From: an uncultured Clostridium sp.
GTDB lineage: Bacteria; Cyanobacteriota; Vampirovibrionia; Gastranaerophilales; Gastranaerophilaceae
Assembly: GCA_958449715.1 (NCBI GenBank)
Contig: CAUDIU010000093.1
Location: 1-5,945 of the forward strand
Length of the DNA stretch: 5,945 nt
Direction of reading: 5' to 3'
Below, one piece after another: positions 1-5,628 of this stretch; position 1 is the stretch's first letter; every line of letters starts with the position of its first letter. The notes under the pieces are model-generated. The model ran no database searches and was not told the origin of the DNA. It saw nothing but the letters and a program-made list of their open reading frames with translations. The position numbers and the translations under genes are program-made.

Positions 1-434
1 TCAAGAACTATTTCTAAAAGATTTCGAGAATCAAGCCCTAAAATTGGTCTGCCGTCTGATTTTATATTGCCTATTGCATCTAATTTATTTCTAAAGATTT
101 CTGCTGTTTTCAAATTCGGAACAAATACAACATGATGAACTTTTCTTGTTTTTTCCCATTTTTTATATATTGTTGATATTTCAACAGTCAGCATAAATTT
201 TACTGAAGCATTTATTTCTTTTTCAATTTCGGGTTTAAGTCTAAATGTTCCGTCATCTGAAGGGATTAATTTTTGTTTAATTTCTTCAAACCAGGCAGGG
301 TGTGTAAAATCTCCTGTGCCAATAAGGCTTAATCCTTTTTTCTTTGCCCATATTGCTAATTCTTCCAATGTTAAATTTTTACTTGTAGCACGGGAATATT
401 TTGAATGGATATGTAAATCAGTATAAAAATTCAT
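1..434 (-). CDS. Endonuclease Q-like PHP-domain protein, N-terminal 144 residues (3' end outside window)
   Basis: The visible part begins at the ATG at 434-432 and stays open to the left edge. It has the metal-binding motifs of a PHP phosphoesterase: DLHIHS at residues 6-11 (Asp6, His8, His10), GTGDFTHP at 39-46, VEIS at 84-87 (Glu85) and a KVHH stretch at 98-101. The later segment SDGRPILGLDSRNLLEIV (126-143) is typical of the PHP family that includes endonuclease Q, which nicks DNA 5' of deaminated bases (uracil, hypoxanthine) and abasic sites. Bacterial members are often mislabelled as UvrD-type helicases. Family proteins are usually about 400 residues, so roughly a third is present. A strong Shine-Dalgarno (AAAGGGGA) lies 7 bp before the ATG and supports the start. 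The gene follows the exported-protein gene on the same strand after 67 bp but has its own promoter candidate. The family call is confident; the substrate is inferred from characterised homologues. Confidence 0.88.
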   Translation of the reverse strand, partial: MNFYTDLHIHSKYSRATSKNLTLEELAIWAKKKGLSLIGTGDFTHPAWFEEIKQKLIPSDDGTFRLKPEIEKEINASVKFMLTVEISTIYKKWEKTRKVHHVVFVPNLKTAEIFRNKLDAIGNIKSDGRPILGLDSRNLLEIVL

Positions 435-470
435 TAAAATCCCCTTTTATTCTTTTTATCAACTTGGTTA

Positions 471-499
471 AGTTTAGCAAAAATTTTTTAATTAATCAA
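471..499 (-). promoter_or_regulatory. Sigma70-type promoter for the EndoQ-like gene
   Basis: On the minus strand, TTGATT (499-494) is followed by a 17-bp spacer and TAAACT (476-471). The spacer ends in TGC, giving an extended -10 (TGnTAAACT). Transcription would begin near 464, leaving a leader of about 30 nt that contains the AAAGGGGA ribosome-binding site. It lies between the upstream stop codon (502-504) and the EndoQ start. This is a consensus match only. Confidence 0.55.
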
Positions 500-501
500 A
501 T

Positions 502-1248
502 TTATAGATTAAGAACAGGTACGGGTTCTTCTAACTTAATTTCAAATACTGTATTTTCAGGGATTGAAAGATTTTCACCTTGTACAAATAAGCATACTAT
601 AGGACTTAAAAGTAAATCTGCGAATTGTAATAATGCTCCGCCAAGATAATAAAAAGGTTTTACAATAGGAGTTGCTATGTCACAATTATTGTAATCACAA
701 GGGTCTTTGTATATTTTGTTTATAGTGATAGTTCCATTATTTGCAACATCTCCAAGATTTGAAAGATATGCAGAAGTTGCTAATAATCCTCCTAAAGTCC
801 TTTTATCTCCCATTCTTGAAATATAAGCCTTTGCAGGGTATATAACATTATCAACTTTTATTTTGTCTATCATTAATTTTATAGAACTACTTTTACCTGC
901 AGGTCTTGGAGGATTGTTTTCAATTACTGTTCCTGAAAAATTTATTTTAGAAGGTTCTTTTTCCGCAAAAATAACTTCATCAGAAATAGCAGTAAAATTA
1001 ATATTTGTACCGATTGGGGTAGAAGAATCAATTGGGGTGTCTGATTTTACTTTGAATGTTCTATCTTTTTCGATATTTACAGCTTGTAGTTCTTTGTTTT
1101 TATAATAGTTTGAACATTGATGTTCACCTGTTAAATTTATATTGCAATAACTGATAGTTTCAGCCGGTTGTTCAGCCGAAACAATATCGTCGCCCATTGC
1201 AGAATTTGCAAATAACACAAGGGCAACAAGTAACCATAATCGCTTCAT
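502..1248 (-). CDS. Exported protein of unknown function with five cysteines
   Basis: This encodes 248 residues. A Sec signal peptide is evident: Lys-Arg at 2-3, a hydrophobic core at about 4-14, and a likely signal-peptidase I site after Gly19 (Ala17-Met-Gly, then Asp-Asp). The mature part is beta-rich with many short alternating segments. It has a Pro-rich turn (NNPPRPAGKSS, 111-121), a paired-cysteine loop (Cys184, Cys189), further cysteines at 35, 45 and 219, and a hydrophobic stretch at about 198-222. It ends in IPENTVFEIKLEEPV (229-243), a pattern resembling the closing strands of VirB10/TrbI-like beta domains, but too short to assign. I do not recognise the family. The start is supported by AAGGA 7 bp before the ATG. 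The gene follows the barrel gene by 117 bp and has its own near-consensus promoter. A periplasmic or envelope location is likely, and disulfides are possible. Confidence 0.85.
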   Translation of the reverse strand: MKRLWLLVALVLFANSAMGDDIVSAEQPAETISYCNINLTGEHQCSNYYKNKELQAVNIEKDRTFKVKSDTPIDSSTPIGTNINFTAISDEVIFAEKEPSKINFSGTVIENNPPRPAGKSSSIKLMIDKIKVDNVIYPAKAYISRMGDKRTLGGLLATSAYLSNLGDVANNGTITINKIYKDPCDYNNCDIATPIVKPFYYLGGALLQFADLLLSPIVCLFVQGENLSIPENTVFEIKLEEPVPVLNL

Positions 1249-1308
1249 AATAGATTCCTTGTAATATGTATATTTATTGTATATTTATAATATATAAGAT
1301 GGACTTCT

Positions 1309-1337
1309 ATTTTAACTTAATGGAATATCATTGTCAA
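1309..1337 (-). promoter_or_regulatory. Near-consensus sigma70 promoter for the exported-protein gene
   Basis: Reading the minus strand, a perfect -35 TTGACA (1337-1332) is separated by exactly 17 bp from the -10 TAAAAT (1314-1309). The predicted start of transcription is near 1302, giving a leader of about 50 nt that ends with the AAGGA ribosome-binding site. It sits in the gap after the barrel gene's stop, where I see no terminator, so the exported-protein gene may have its own promoter plus read-through. It is the best promoter match in the window. Confidence 0.7.
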
Positions 1338-1365
1338 TATAATTTTAGTAGTACGTTGGTCTAAT

Positions 1366-2028
1366 TTAAAAATTAAATTTGGTGGAAAAGTTTAATTGTG
1401 ACCTTGTAGGTGCACTGTTTTCAGAATATATTTGACTAGCTCCCAAATCAAAATTCATTCTGTCATCTTTAAATGGTTTTAAGCTGAATACAAATTCACT
1501 TTTATGATTTTTATCAAGAAAATTTGTTGAATAAATGCTCTGTAATGACACATGATTATTTAATTTATATTCAGGAGAAAAAGCTAGAGTTCCCTTATTT
1601 TGTTGTGCAAAAGATGTTAGTGCATTATTCGAGTATGATGTGTTGAAAGAAAATTTATTTTTTTGATACTTTGTGAATAAAGTATTTGTTTGTGAATAGG
1701 TATTAGGGGCAAAAGAGCTGTTATATTTTGTTCCTAATGTAAAATTTCCATGTTTTTTCTCTTTTGTGAATGAAGTTGATTTTGTTGAATATGGGTTTTG
1801 ATCTGTGTATTGATAAACATTTTGTGGGGAAATTCTAAAATCTTTTTTCTGTTGTAAATCAATATTATTTAATTTTTTTATATTTTTTCGTTTTGTATTA
1901 ATAGAAAAAGTTTGATCGTCTTTTAAATAGATTGTATCATCATCAATATCGTTTTCATCTGCAATAACTGTATTAAAAAAGAAAGATGCAATCAAAAATA
2001 GGTATACAAATAACTTTTTCATTTCCAT
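1366..2028 (-). CDS. Putative small outer-membrane beta-barrel protein
   Basis: From the ATG at 2028 this gives 220 residues. A signal peptide is clear: Lys4-Lys5, hydrophobic core 6-20, and cleavage predicted after Val21-Ile-Ala23, before an acidic stretch (DENDIDDD). Residues 24-90 are polar and probably unstructured or plug-like. Residues 94-220 form roughly eight short amphipathic strands rich in Asn, Ser, Thr, Phe and Tyr. The protein ends in LNFSTKFNF, with hydrophobics at every second position and a terminal Phe, the usual recognition signal for outer-membrane barrel assembly. I do not recognise a family. The start is uncertain. A GTG at 2043 and an ATG at 2022 are in frame. The GTG would add five residues before the signal peptide, and none of the three has a good ribosome-binding site. 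The ATG at 2028 is chosen because it lies 6 bp below a TATAAT box. The gene is 20 bp after the DUF4145 gene, so the two may be co-transcribed. Confidence 0.75.
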   Translation of the reverse strand: MEMKKLFVYLFLIASFFFNTVIADENDIDDDTIYLKDDQTFSINTKRKNIKKLNNIDLQQKKDFRISPQNVYQYTDQNPYSTKSTSFTKEKKHGNFTLGTKYNSSFAPNTYSQTNTLFTKYQKNKFSFNTSYSNNALTSFAQQNKGTLAFSPEYKLNNHVSLQSIYSTNFLDKNHKSEFVFSLKPFKDDRMNFDLGASQIYSENSAPTRSQLNFSTKFNF

Positions 2029-2034
2029 AATCAA

Positions 2035-2040
2035 ATTATA
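2035..2040 (-). promoter_or_regulatory. TATAAT box 6 bp before the barrel gene's ATG
   Basis: A perfect TATAAT is read on the minus strand at 2040-2035, and the ATG at 2028 begins six bases later, where transcription would start. There is no ribosome-binding site in between and no convincing -35 about 17 bp upstream. It would make a leaderless mRNA if active. In such AT-rich DNA a chance match is quite possible. Confidence 0.3.
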
Positions 2041-2048
2041 CACTAAAA

Positions 2049-2732
2049 TTATTTCACATGGAGTGCGATAATCATTCCAAGTACGATAGTTAATGATATT
2101 ATGCAGGAAATTCCGACAAATATCCAGTATAAAGAAATTCTCTTTTTAGGAGCTTTGCAGACCATTACAGAAGATTGTTTTTGGAATTTTTTCTTATTGG
2201 TTGTATTCTTTTTAGTTTTAGGTTTAGTTGTAGTTTTTTTAGTTGTTTGTTTTTTTGCTTCAGTATATTTTTCTGCCAAACTTTTTTCTTTCTTTTTGCC
2301 TGTGATTAACAATTCTGTATCGTATCTGAGTTTTAAAATATTAGAACTTGCACTGCGATTATATACAGAATAATTTATAGCGACTTCAAATGCTCTTTGA
2401 AGGCATTCCAAAGCTTCCATACCGTCTTTTTTTACACTTGATGAGTGGACAGCGTTATTGCCATGTTTTTTTAGAAAATACAAATCGTCAATAAATTCTT
2501 TTTCTACATCTTCACCTGTTGAACAGTCTTTTAAAGTTGCAAGCATATCATCAAAAGTTTTTTCTGTAGTTCTATTTGCTCCTAAGACTTTTTTACAGAC
2601 ATTTTCTCCAAATCTTCTAGTCTGTCCCATGCATTGTTCAAAATATTCATCTCGATACAATTTTTCAGCTTCCGAGATTATTTCAAACAGGTTTGTATCA
2701 ACTTTTTTTAGAAAATCAAAATTTGTCGCCAT
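2049..2732 (-). CDS. DUF4145 protein with Lys/Thr-rich linker and C-terminal membrane anchor
   Basis: This encodes 227 residues. Residues about 12-124 match a DUF4145 domain, an all-helical module: NLFEIISEAEKLYRDEYFEQ near the start, then the hallmark LKKHGNNAVHSS (87-98) and a final helix ending NYSVYN. DUF4145 has no known biochemical role. It occurs alone and at the N-terminus of some type I restriction HsdR subunits and other accessory proteins. Residues about 146-186 are a very basic Lys/Thr/Gln linker, followed by KKRIS and one hydrophobic helix at about 201-225 that ends the protein. There is no signal peptide, so the likely topology is a cytoplasmic DUF4145 domain tethered to the inner membrane by its tail. 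The start has no Shine-Dalgarno, and an extended -10 lies just upstream. The barrel gene follows 20 bp after the stop. Domain call fairly sure; function unknown. Confidence 0.85.
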   Translation of the reverse strand: MATNFDFLKKVDTNLFEIISEAEKLYRDEYFEQCMGQTRRFGENVCKKVLGANRTTEKTFDDMLATLKDCSTGEDVEKEFIDDLYFLKKHGNNAVHSSSVKKDGMEALECLQRAFEVAINYSVYNRSASSNILKLRYDTELLITGKKKEKSLAEKYTEAKKQTTKKTTTKPKTKKNTTNKKKFQKQSSVMVCKAPKKRISLYWIFVGISCIISLTIVLGMIIALHVK

Positions 2733-2739
2733 ATAAAAA

Positions 2740-2748
2740 ATAATACCA
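2740..2748 (-). promoter_or_regulatory. Extended -10 promoter element immediately before the DUF4145 gene
   Basis: TGGTATTAT is read on the minus strand, fitting TGn followed by a -10 hexamer. The hexamer ends 7 bp before the ATG at 2732, so the predicted first transcribed base falls on or next to the start codon. No -35 match is present at 17 bp (the site there is inside the pgi terminator). The absence of a ribosome-binding site fits a leaderless transcript. Confidence 0.45.
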
Positions 2749-2756
2749 CATCAATT

Positions 2757-2792
2757 AAAAAAGCGGGAACATTTTCATGTTCTCGCTTTTTT
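2757..2792 (-). terminator. Intrinsic terminator downstream of pgi (potentially bidirectional)
   Basis: Inverted arms of 10 bases (2763-2772 and 2777-2786) enclose a four-base loop and are flanked by six A (2757-2762) and six T (2787-2792). On the minus strand, the direction of pgi, nine of ten pairs form with one A-C mismatch, followed by six U. On the plus strand the mismatch becomes a G-U wobble, so it could also stop transcription coming from the left. It begins 42 bp after the pgi stop codon. Confidence 0.85.
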
Positions 2793-2834
2793 ATTTCACT
2801 TATTTAGCTATAATAAAATAAGTTGTTACTCTTG

Positions 2835-4133
2835 TTAAGAGATTCTTCCAGGAACTACAACTCCACCTTTCAAATTCTTTTTGTAGAATTCTACGTGTGG
2901 TTGCAATACGCTGTCTAAAACTTCTGGGAATGATTGATTACCCATAATTTTTTCAACAATTTCTTGGTAAACTGTTGCAAATGCTCTTAATTGAGTTAAT
3001 GTACCTGCAGCTTCAGGAGTTAAGCCCATTTTAAGAGTTTTAGCTGTTTCTAAGAAGAACGCACCTGTTACTTCATAAGATTTTGTTAATGCATCAATAT
3101 AGCTTTCAGCATTTTCTCTGCATACTCCGTTATCTTGTGGAACGGTTAGAGCAAATGCAAATTTGTTAGCAGGATTGAAGTGAGCTTCTGCTGAGTGGTG
3201 CATTGCATCCGGTACTTTTGCTACTTGTTTTAATGTGTCTTTTATTGATTCATTTTGCATTTGAGCATGCCAGTATACTGTGTTTTCAAAGATTGAACCC
3301 ATATATTGATGAACAGTTGATGAAATCCCGTTCATTTTAGCGTGTGCCCAGAAGATACCTTCTTTCAATGCATCGTTGATATTTAAATCAGCTGTTAAAG
3401 ATTCTGTAGATACTTCTTGAGCTGCATTTAACATTTTTACCATATCTTCTTTTTTCATGCCTGCATATGCAAGAGTGAATAAAGCGTGATCATCAAATGC
3501 TGAGAAACGTCCGCCTACATCATCGTGAATAAATAAATCGCCTAACCAGCCTTTTTCGTTAGAAGTTCTTCTTAATTCACTTTTTTCAGCGTTGCCGTCA
3601 GTTACAGCAATAAAGTGTTTGTGAGCTAATTTTTCAGCTTCTTCTTGAGATTTTCCTTGAGCTTTGTAAGCATCAATTAACATATCAAGAACTCTTAAGA
3701 AACCATCTTTTGTTTCGAAAGTAGAACCTGATTTTGAAGCGATCATGAAGTTAGATGTTGTAACATCGTTTCCTAATCTGTATAAAAATCTTTCTAAACT
3801 TGCAGAATCAACATCTGAGTAGAACTCTATAACATCATGACAAACATTTAAGCCATTGATTGATAACATATGTTCTACAGTATGTTTAGAACCGCCAATA
3901 CCCATTACGCTAAGTTTTTTAGCACCTGTTTGTGCTTTTAATTTGTCTGCTAATGAATAAATTTCATCTACTCTTTTAGCTTGTTCTTGTGGTAAGTTTA
4001 CCCAATTTAAAAATTGACCTTTTTGGTTTGCACGAGATGAAAATTCTTTTACAAATTCTGAAACTTTTGCAGAATAAGCACCGAAATCAACCCCTGTAAA
4101 TTTTACTGTTACGTTTGAATTTTTAGTTAACAT
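2835..4133 (-). CDS. pgi: Glucose-6-phosphate isomerase
   Basis: This encodes 432 residues. It interconverts glucose 6-phosphate and fructose 6-phosphate in the cytoplasm (glycolysis/gluconeogenesis). The two sugar-isomerase (SIS) domains are visible: GIGGSKHTVEHML at 78-90 and the phosphate-binding SKSGSTFETK at 133-142. Then come DDVGGRFSAF at 204-213 (phosphoglucose-isomerase signature region) and QNESIKDT at 293-300, where Glu295 fits the catalytic base position. MHHSAEAHFN (311-320) probably carries the ring-opening His, and a C-terminal helical region follows. The length fits the compact bacterial type (about 430-450) rather than the 550-residue E. coli type. The signature position normally holding a small residue after GGRFS is Asp here, a minor departure. 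GAGG 6 bp before the ATG supports the start. The gene is single, closed by a strong hairpin, and divergent from the DUF2971 gene. Its base composition is visibly less AT-rich than its neighbours, as expected for a core gene. Confidence 0.96.
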   Translation of the reverse strand: MLTKNSNVTVKFTGVDFGAYSAKVSEFVKEFSSRANQKGQFLNWVNLPQEQAKRVDEIYSLADKLKAQTGAKKLSVMGIGGSKHTVEHMLSINGLNVCHDVIEFYSDVDSASLERFLYRLGNDVTTSNFMIASKSGSTFETKDGFLRVLDMLIDAYKAQGKSQEEAEKLAHKHFIAVTDGNAEKSELRRTSNEKGWLGDLFIHDDVGGRFSAFDDHALFTLAYAGMKKEDMVKMLNAAQEVSTESLTADLNINDALKEGIFWAHAKMNGISSTVHQYMGSIFENTVYWHAQMQNESIKDTLKQVAKVPDAMHHSAEAHFNPANKFAFALTVPQDNGVCRENAESYIDALTKSYEVTGAFFLETAKTLKMGLTPEAAGTLTQLRAFATVYQEIVEKIMGNQSFPEVLDSVLQPHVEFYKKNLKGGVVVPGRIS

Positions 4134-4171
4134 AATAACCTCTTTCTTAAGTAATAAATTTTACATACAAT

Positions 4172-4177
4172 ATTATA
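4172..4177 (-). promoter_or_regulatory. -10 box for pgi
   Basis: A perfect TATAAT is read on the minus strand, about 38 bp before the pgi ATG, with a leader that contains the GAGG ribosome-binding site. The 17-bp spacer would place TGTTTT (4200-4195) as a poor -35. The box is perfect and its position sensible, but the -35 is weak. Confidence 0.5.
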
Positions 4178-4220
4178 CTAGAAAAGTACAGATTAAAACA
4201 GTTTTATGATTTTTTTGCAG

Positions 4221-4232
4221 GATAAATTTATC
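4221..4232. promoter_or_regulatory. Perfect 12-bp palindrome, possible operator
   Basis: GATAAATTTATC is its own reverse complement. It occupies the place where the -35 of the DUF2971 promoter should be and lies between the two divergent promoters. A repressor or activator bound here would act on the DUF2971 gene and perhaps on pgi. It is entirely AT apart from the end pairs, so a chance origin cannot be excluded. Confidence 0.35.
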
Positions 4233-4240
4233 TAAAAATG

Positions 4241-4249
4241 TGTTATAAT
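4241..4249 (+). promoter_or_regulatory. Extended -10 promoter for the DUF2971 gene
   Basis: TGTTATAAT combines the TGn extension with a perfect TATAAT at 4244-4249. Transcription would begin near 4256 and leave a leader of about 34 nt holding GGAG (4276-4279). No -35 match exists at 16-18 bp. TTGCAG at 4215-4220 is 23 bp away, too far for normal spacing. Confidence 0.6.
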
Positions 4250-4289
4250 GAGAATATAAAGAATAATATTATTTTGGAGTGTTATAAAA

Positions 4290-5198
4290 ATGCTTGATTA
4301 TGACAGTTTGCTCGAGAAAATTCCGAAGGTAAAAAAAATACTCGATGATGGTGATAATAGTATTTTATACCATTATACAAAACCCGAAAAATTGTTGAGT
4401 ATTTTAGAATCAGGTACCATAAGATTTTCTAACGCTTTATATCTTAATGATAAGGAAGAGGTTACATATTCATATAAATTAATTTTTAATCTTATAGACG
4501 AGATGCCTGAGCTTAATCAAGATTTATTTTCAAAAATTAAGGAAAACTTTTATTCAAAGTATACCAATATAATTAATGGCTCCAACGATTTTGGTTATAA
4601 GTACGAATATTATACAATTTCGTTTTCGACTGAAGCTGATAACCTAACCTTATGGAATAATTACGCTAAAGGTCAAAATTATACCGGATACAATATCGGT
4701 TTTTGCAAAAAAGATTTAATTGCGGATATGGTTAAAATCGGTTTTAATTCAGTATATGGCAATATTATTTATGATAGAAAAAAACAAATTACAGTATTAA
4801 AATTGATTTTTGAAAAATGGAACAAACAATACGAAAAAGCTCTTAAAAGTTCTAAAAATCAAGATAAACTTGTAGATATTGTGTTTGAATTAATTGATAT
4901 CCTGAGCATTATAAGTTTGTTCTTTAAAAATCCTCATTTTAAAGATGAAAAAGAATACAGAATAATTTTTATTAATAATTTTGGCACAAATCTTGCAAAG
5001 CAGACAAAAATCTGTGAGAAAAACGGTTTATTTGTTCCTTATATTGAGTACAAATTTTTGAAAAAAACAGTAAATTCAATAAATATCGGACCTACATTAG
5101 ATGAAAGTATTTTTTATACAAGTACTTGTCGTATGTTATCAAATTTTGGCTATGAAAAGAAAACAGTTAATCGTTCAAAAATTCCTTTAAGATTTTAA
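4290..5198 (+). CDS. DUF2971 domain protein
   Basis: This encodes 302 residues spanning a DUF2971 domain. Seen in order: LYHYTKPEKLLSILESG (26-42), FSNALYLNDKEEV (46-58), the YYTISFSTEADNLTLWNNYA stretch (107-126), VYGNIIY (155-161), and KNPHFKDEKEYRIIF (213-227), which matches the family's closing Lys...Glu-x-Glu-x-Arg motif. INIGP follows at 264-268. No signal peptide or clear membrane helix is seen, so it is probably cytoplasmic. The function of DUF2971 is unknown. The His-Tyr-Thr start, the SFS strand and the later acidic motif recall ADP-ribosyltransferase-like folds such as DarT, but that is inference. GGAG 10 bp before the ATG is a slightly distant ribosome-binding site. The gene is divergent from pgi and overlaps the DUF4186 gene tail to tail by 12 bp. 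It is noticeably more AT-rich than pgi, which fits an accessory, possibly acquired gene. Confidence 0.88.
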   Translation: MLDYDSLLEKIPKVKKILDDGDNSILYHYTKPEKLLSILESGTIRFSNALYLNDKEEVTYSYKLIFNLIDEMPELNQDLFSKIKENFYSKYTNIINGSNDFGYKYEYYTISFSTEADNLTLWNNYAKGQNYTGYNIGFCKKDLIADMVKIGFNSVYGNIIYDRKKQITVLKLIFEKWNKQYEKALKSSKNQDKLVDIVFELIDILSIISLFFKNPHFKDEKEYRIIFINNFGTNLAKQTKICEKNGLFVPYIEYKFLKKTVNSINIGPTLDESIFYTSTCRMLSNFGYEKKTVNRSKIPLRF

Positions 5199-5534
5199 TT
5201 GTCTGTTAATCCACTCCATTATTATATCAACGACATAATCTTGCTGACTTTGTGTAAGTTCTGTGTTTTGTGGAATTTTGTGCCATTTATATAAGCAGCC
5301 GCGACAACAAGTTGCAGTTGCATGTTGCGCTATAAATACAGGGTGACCTTTCATAGGTGTTTGTTTCCCATCATTTGGAATATCTTTTGGGGCTAAACGT
5401 TTTGAGATAAAGTCGCAGGCATGAGATCTTATTACATCAATTCCTTTTTGAGTAATGTAATCTTTTTCTTTTTGTTTAAGTTTAAATTTACTTCTAAAAT
5501 TAGATTTTGCTAGTTTGTCAAATATATTATCCAT
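5187..5534 (-). CDS. DUF4186 family protein
   Basis: This encodes 115 residues, the usual full length for the small DUF4186 family. Recognisable features are DKLAKSNFRSKFKL near the N-terminus, KRLAP (45-49), NDGKQTPMKGHPVFIAQ (54-70) and HATATCCRGCLYKWHKIP (71-88). The last places His71, Cys76, Cys77, Cys80 and His85 close together, with His38, Cys40 and His64 upstream. That cluster looks able to bind a metal, though I know of no experimental proof. No signal peptide is present. The function is unknown. Family members are widespread single genes and are strongly conserved, and this copy keeps the core motif intact. GGGA 7 bp before the ATG is a weak ribosome-binding site. The stop lies 12 bp inside the opposing DUF2971 gene, and no terminator is seen between the two. 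Confidence 0.9.
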   Translation of the reverse strand: MDNIFDKLAKSNFRSKFKLKQKEKDYITQKGIDVIRSHACDFISKRLAPKDIPNDGKQTPMKGHPVFIAQHATATCCRGCLYKWHKIPQNTELTQSQQDYVVDIIMEWINRQLKS

Positions 5535-5550
5535 TTTATATCCCGATAAT

Positions 5551-5556
5551 ATTATA
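5551..5556 (-). promoter_or_regulatory. -10 box for the DUF4186 gene
   Basis: A perfect TATAAT is read on the minus strand, ending 16 bp before the ATG at 5534. The leader would be only about 10 nt and would include the weak GGGA site. The -35 region falls within the terminator hairpin of the preceding gene and does not match consensus. Confidence 0.4.
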
Positions 5557-5560
5557 TGAC

Positions 5561-5592
5561 AAAAAATAAGGGCTCGTTTATACGAACCCTTA
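5561..5592 (-). terminator. Intrinsic terminator of the gene at the right edge
   Basis: Inverted arms at 5567-5576 and 5583-5592 enclose a six-base loop. Read on the minus strand, all ten positions pair, one as a G-U wobble, and six U follow (A run at 5561-5566). In the plus direction the wobble becomes a C-A mismatch and the U run is missing, so it works for minus-strand transcripts. It lies 36 bp after the stop codon at 5629 and separates that gene from DUF4186. Confidence 0.85.
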
Positions 5593-5628
5593 ATAAATTA
5601 TGGATTTATATTATGTGTGCAAATTTTT

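Noticed and set aside
461..474. Short inverted repeat AACTT/AAGTT as a terminator of the exported-protein gene
   Set aside because: The stem has only five pairs, mostly A-T, with no following U run in the transcript direction.
401..649. Open frame of 82 codons on the plus strand
   Set aside because: It spans the EndoQ/exported-protein junction antisense to both, has no ribosome-binding site and shows no protein-like features.
863..1105. Open frame of 80 codons on the plus strand
   Set aside because: It is antisense inside the exported-protein gene, whose signal peptide and ribosome-binding site support the minus strand.
2029..2043. GTG at 2043 as start of the barrel gene
   Set aside because: It would add five residues ahead of an otherwise standard signal peptide and has no ribosome-binding site. 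It remains possible but is less likely than the ATG at 2028.
2101..2373. Open frame on the plus strand with very hydrophobic translation
   Set aside because: It is the mirror of the Lys/Thr-rich linker of the DUF4145 gene: antisense Lys codons read as Phe/Leu, which imitates a membrane protein.
2458..2736. Open frame of 92 codons on the plus strand
   Set aside because: It is antisense to the DUF4145 domain, which has a recognisable conserved motif on the minus strand.
4215..4220. TTGCAG as the -35 of the DUF2971 promoter
   Set aside because: It is 23 bp from the -10 box, well outside normal spacing.
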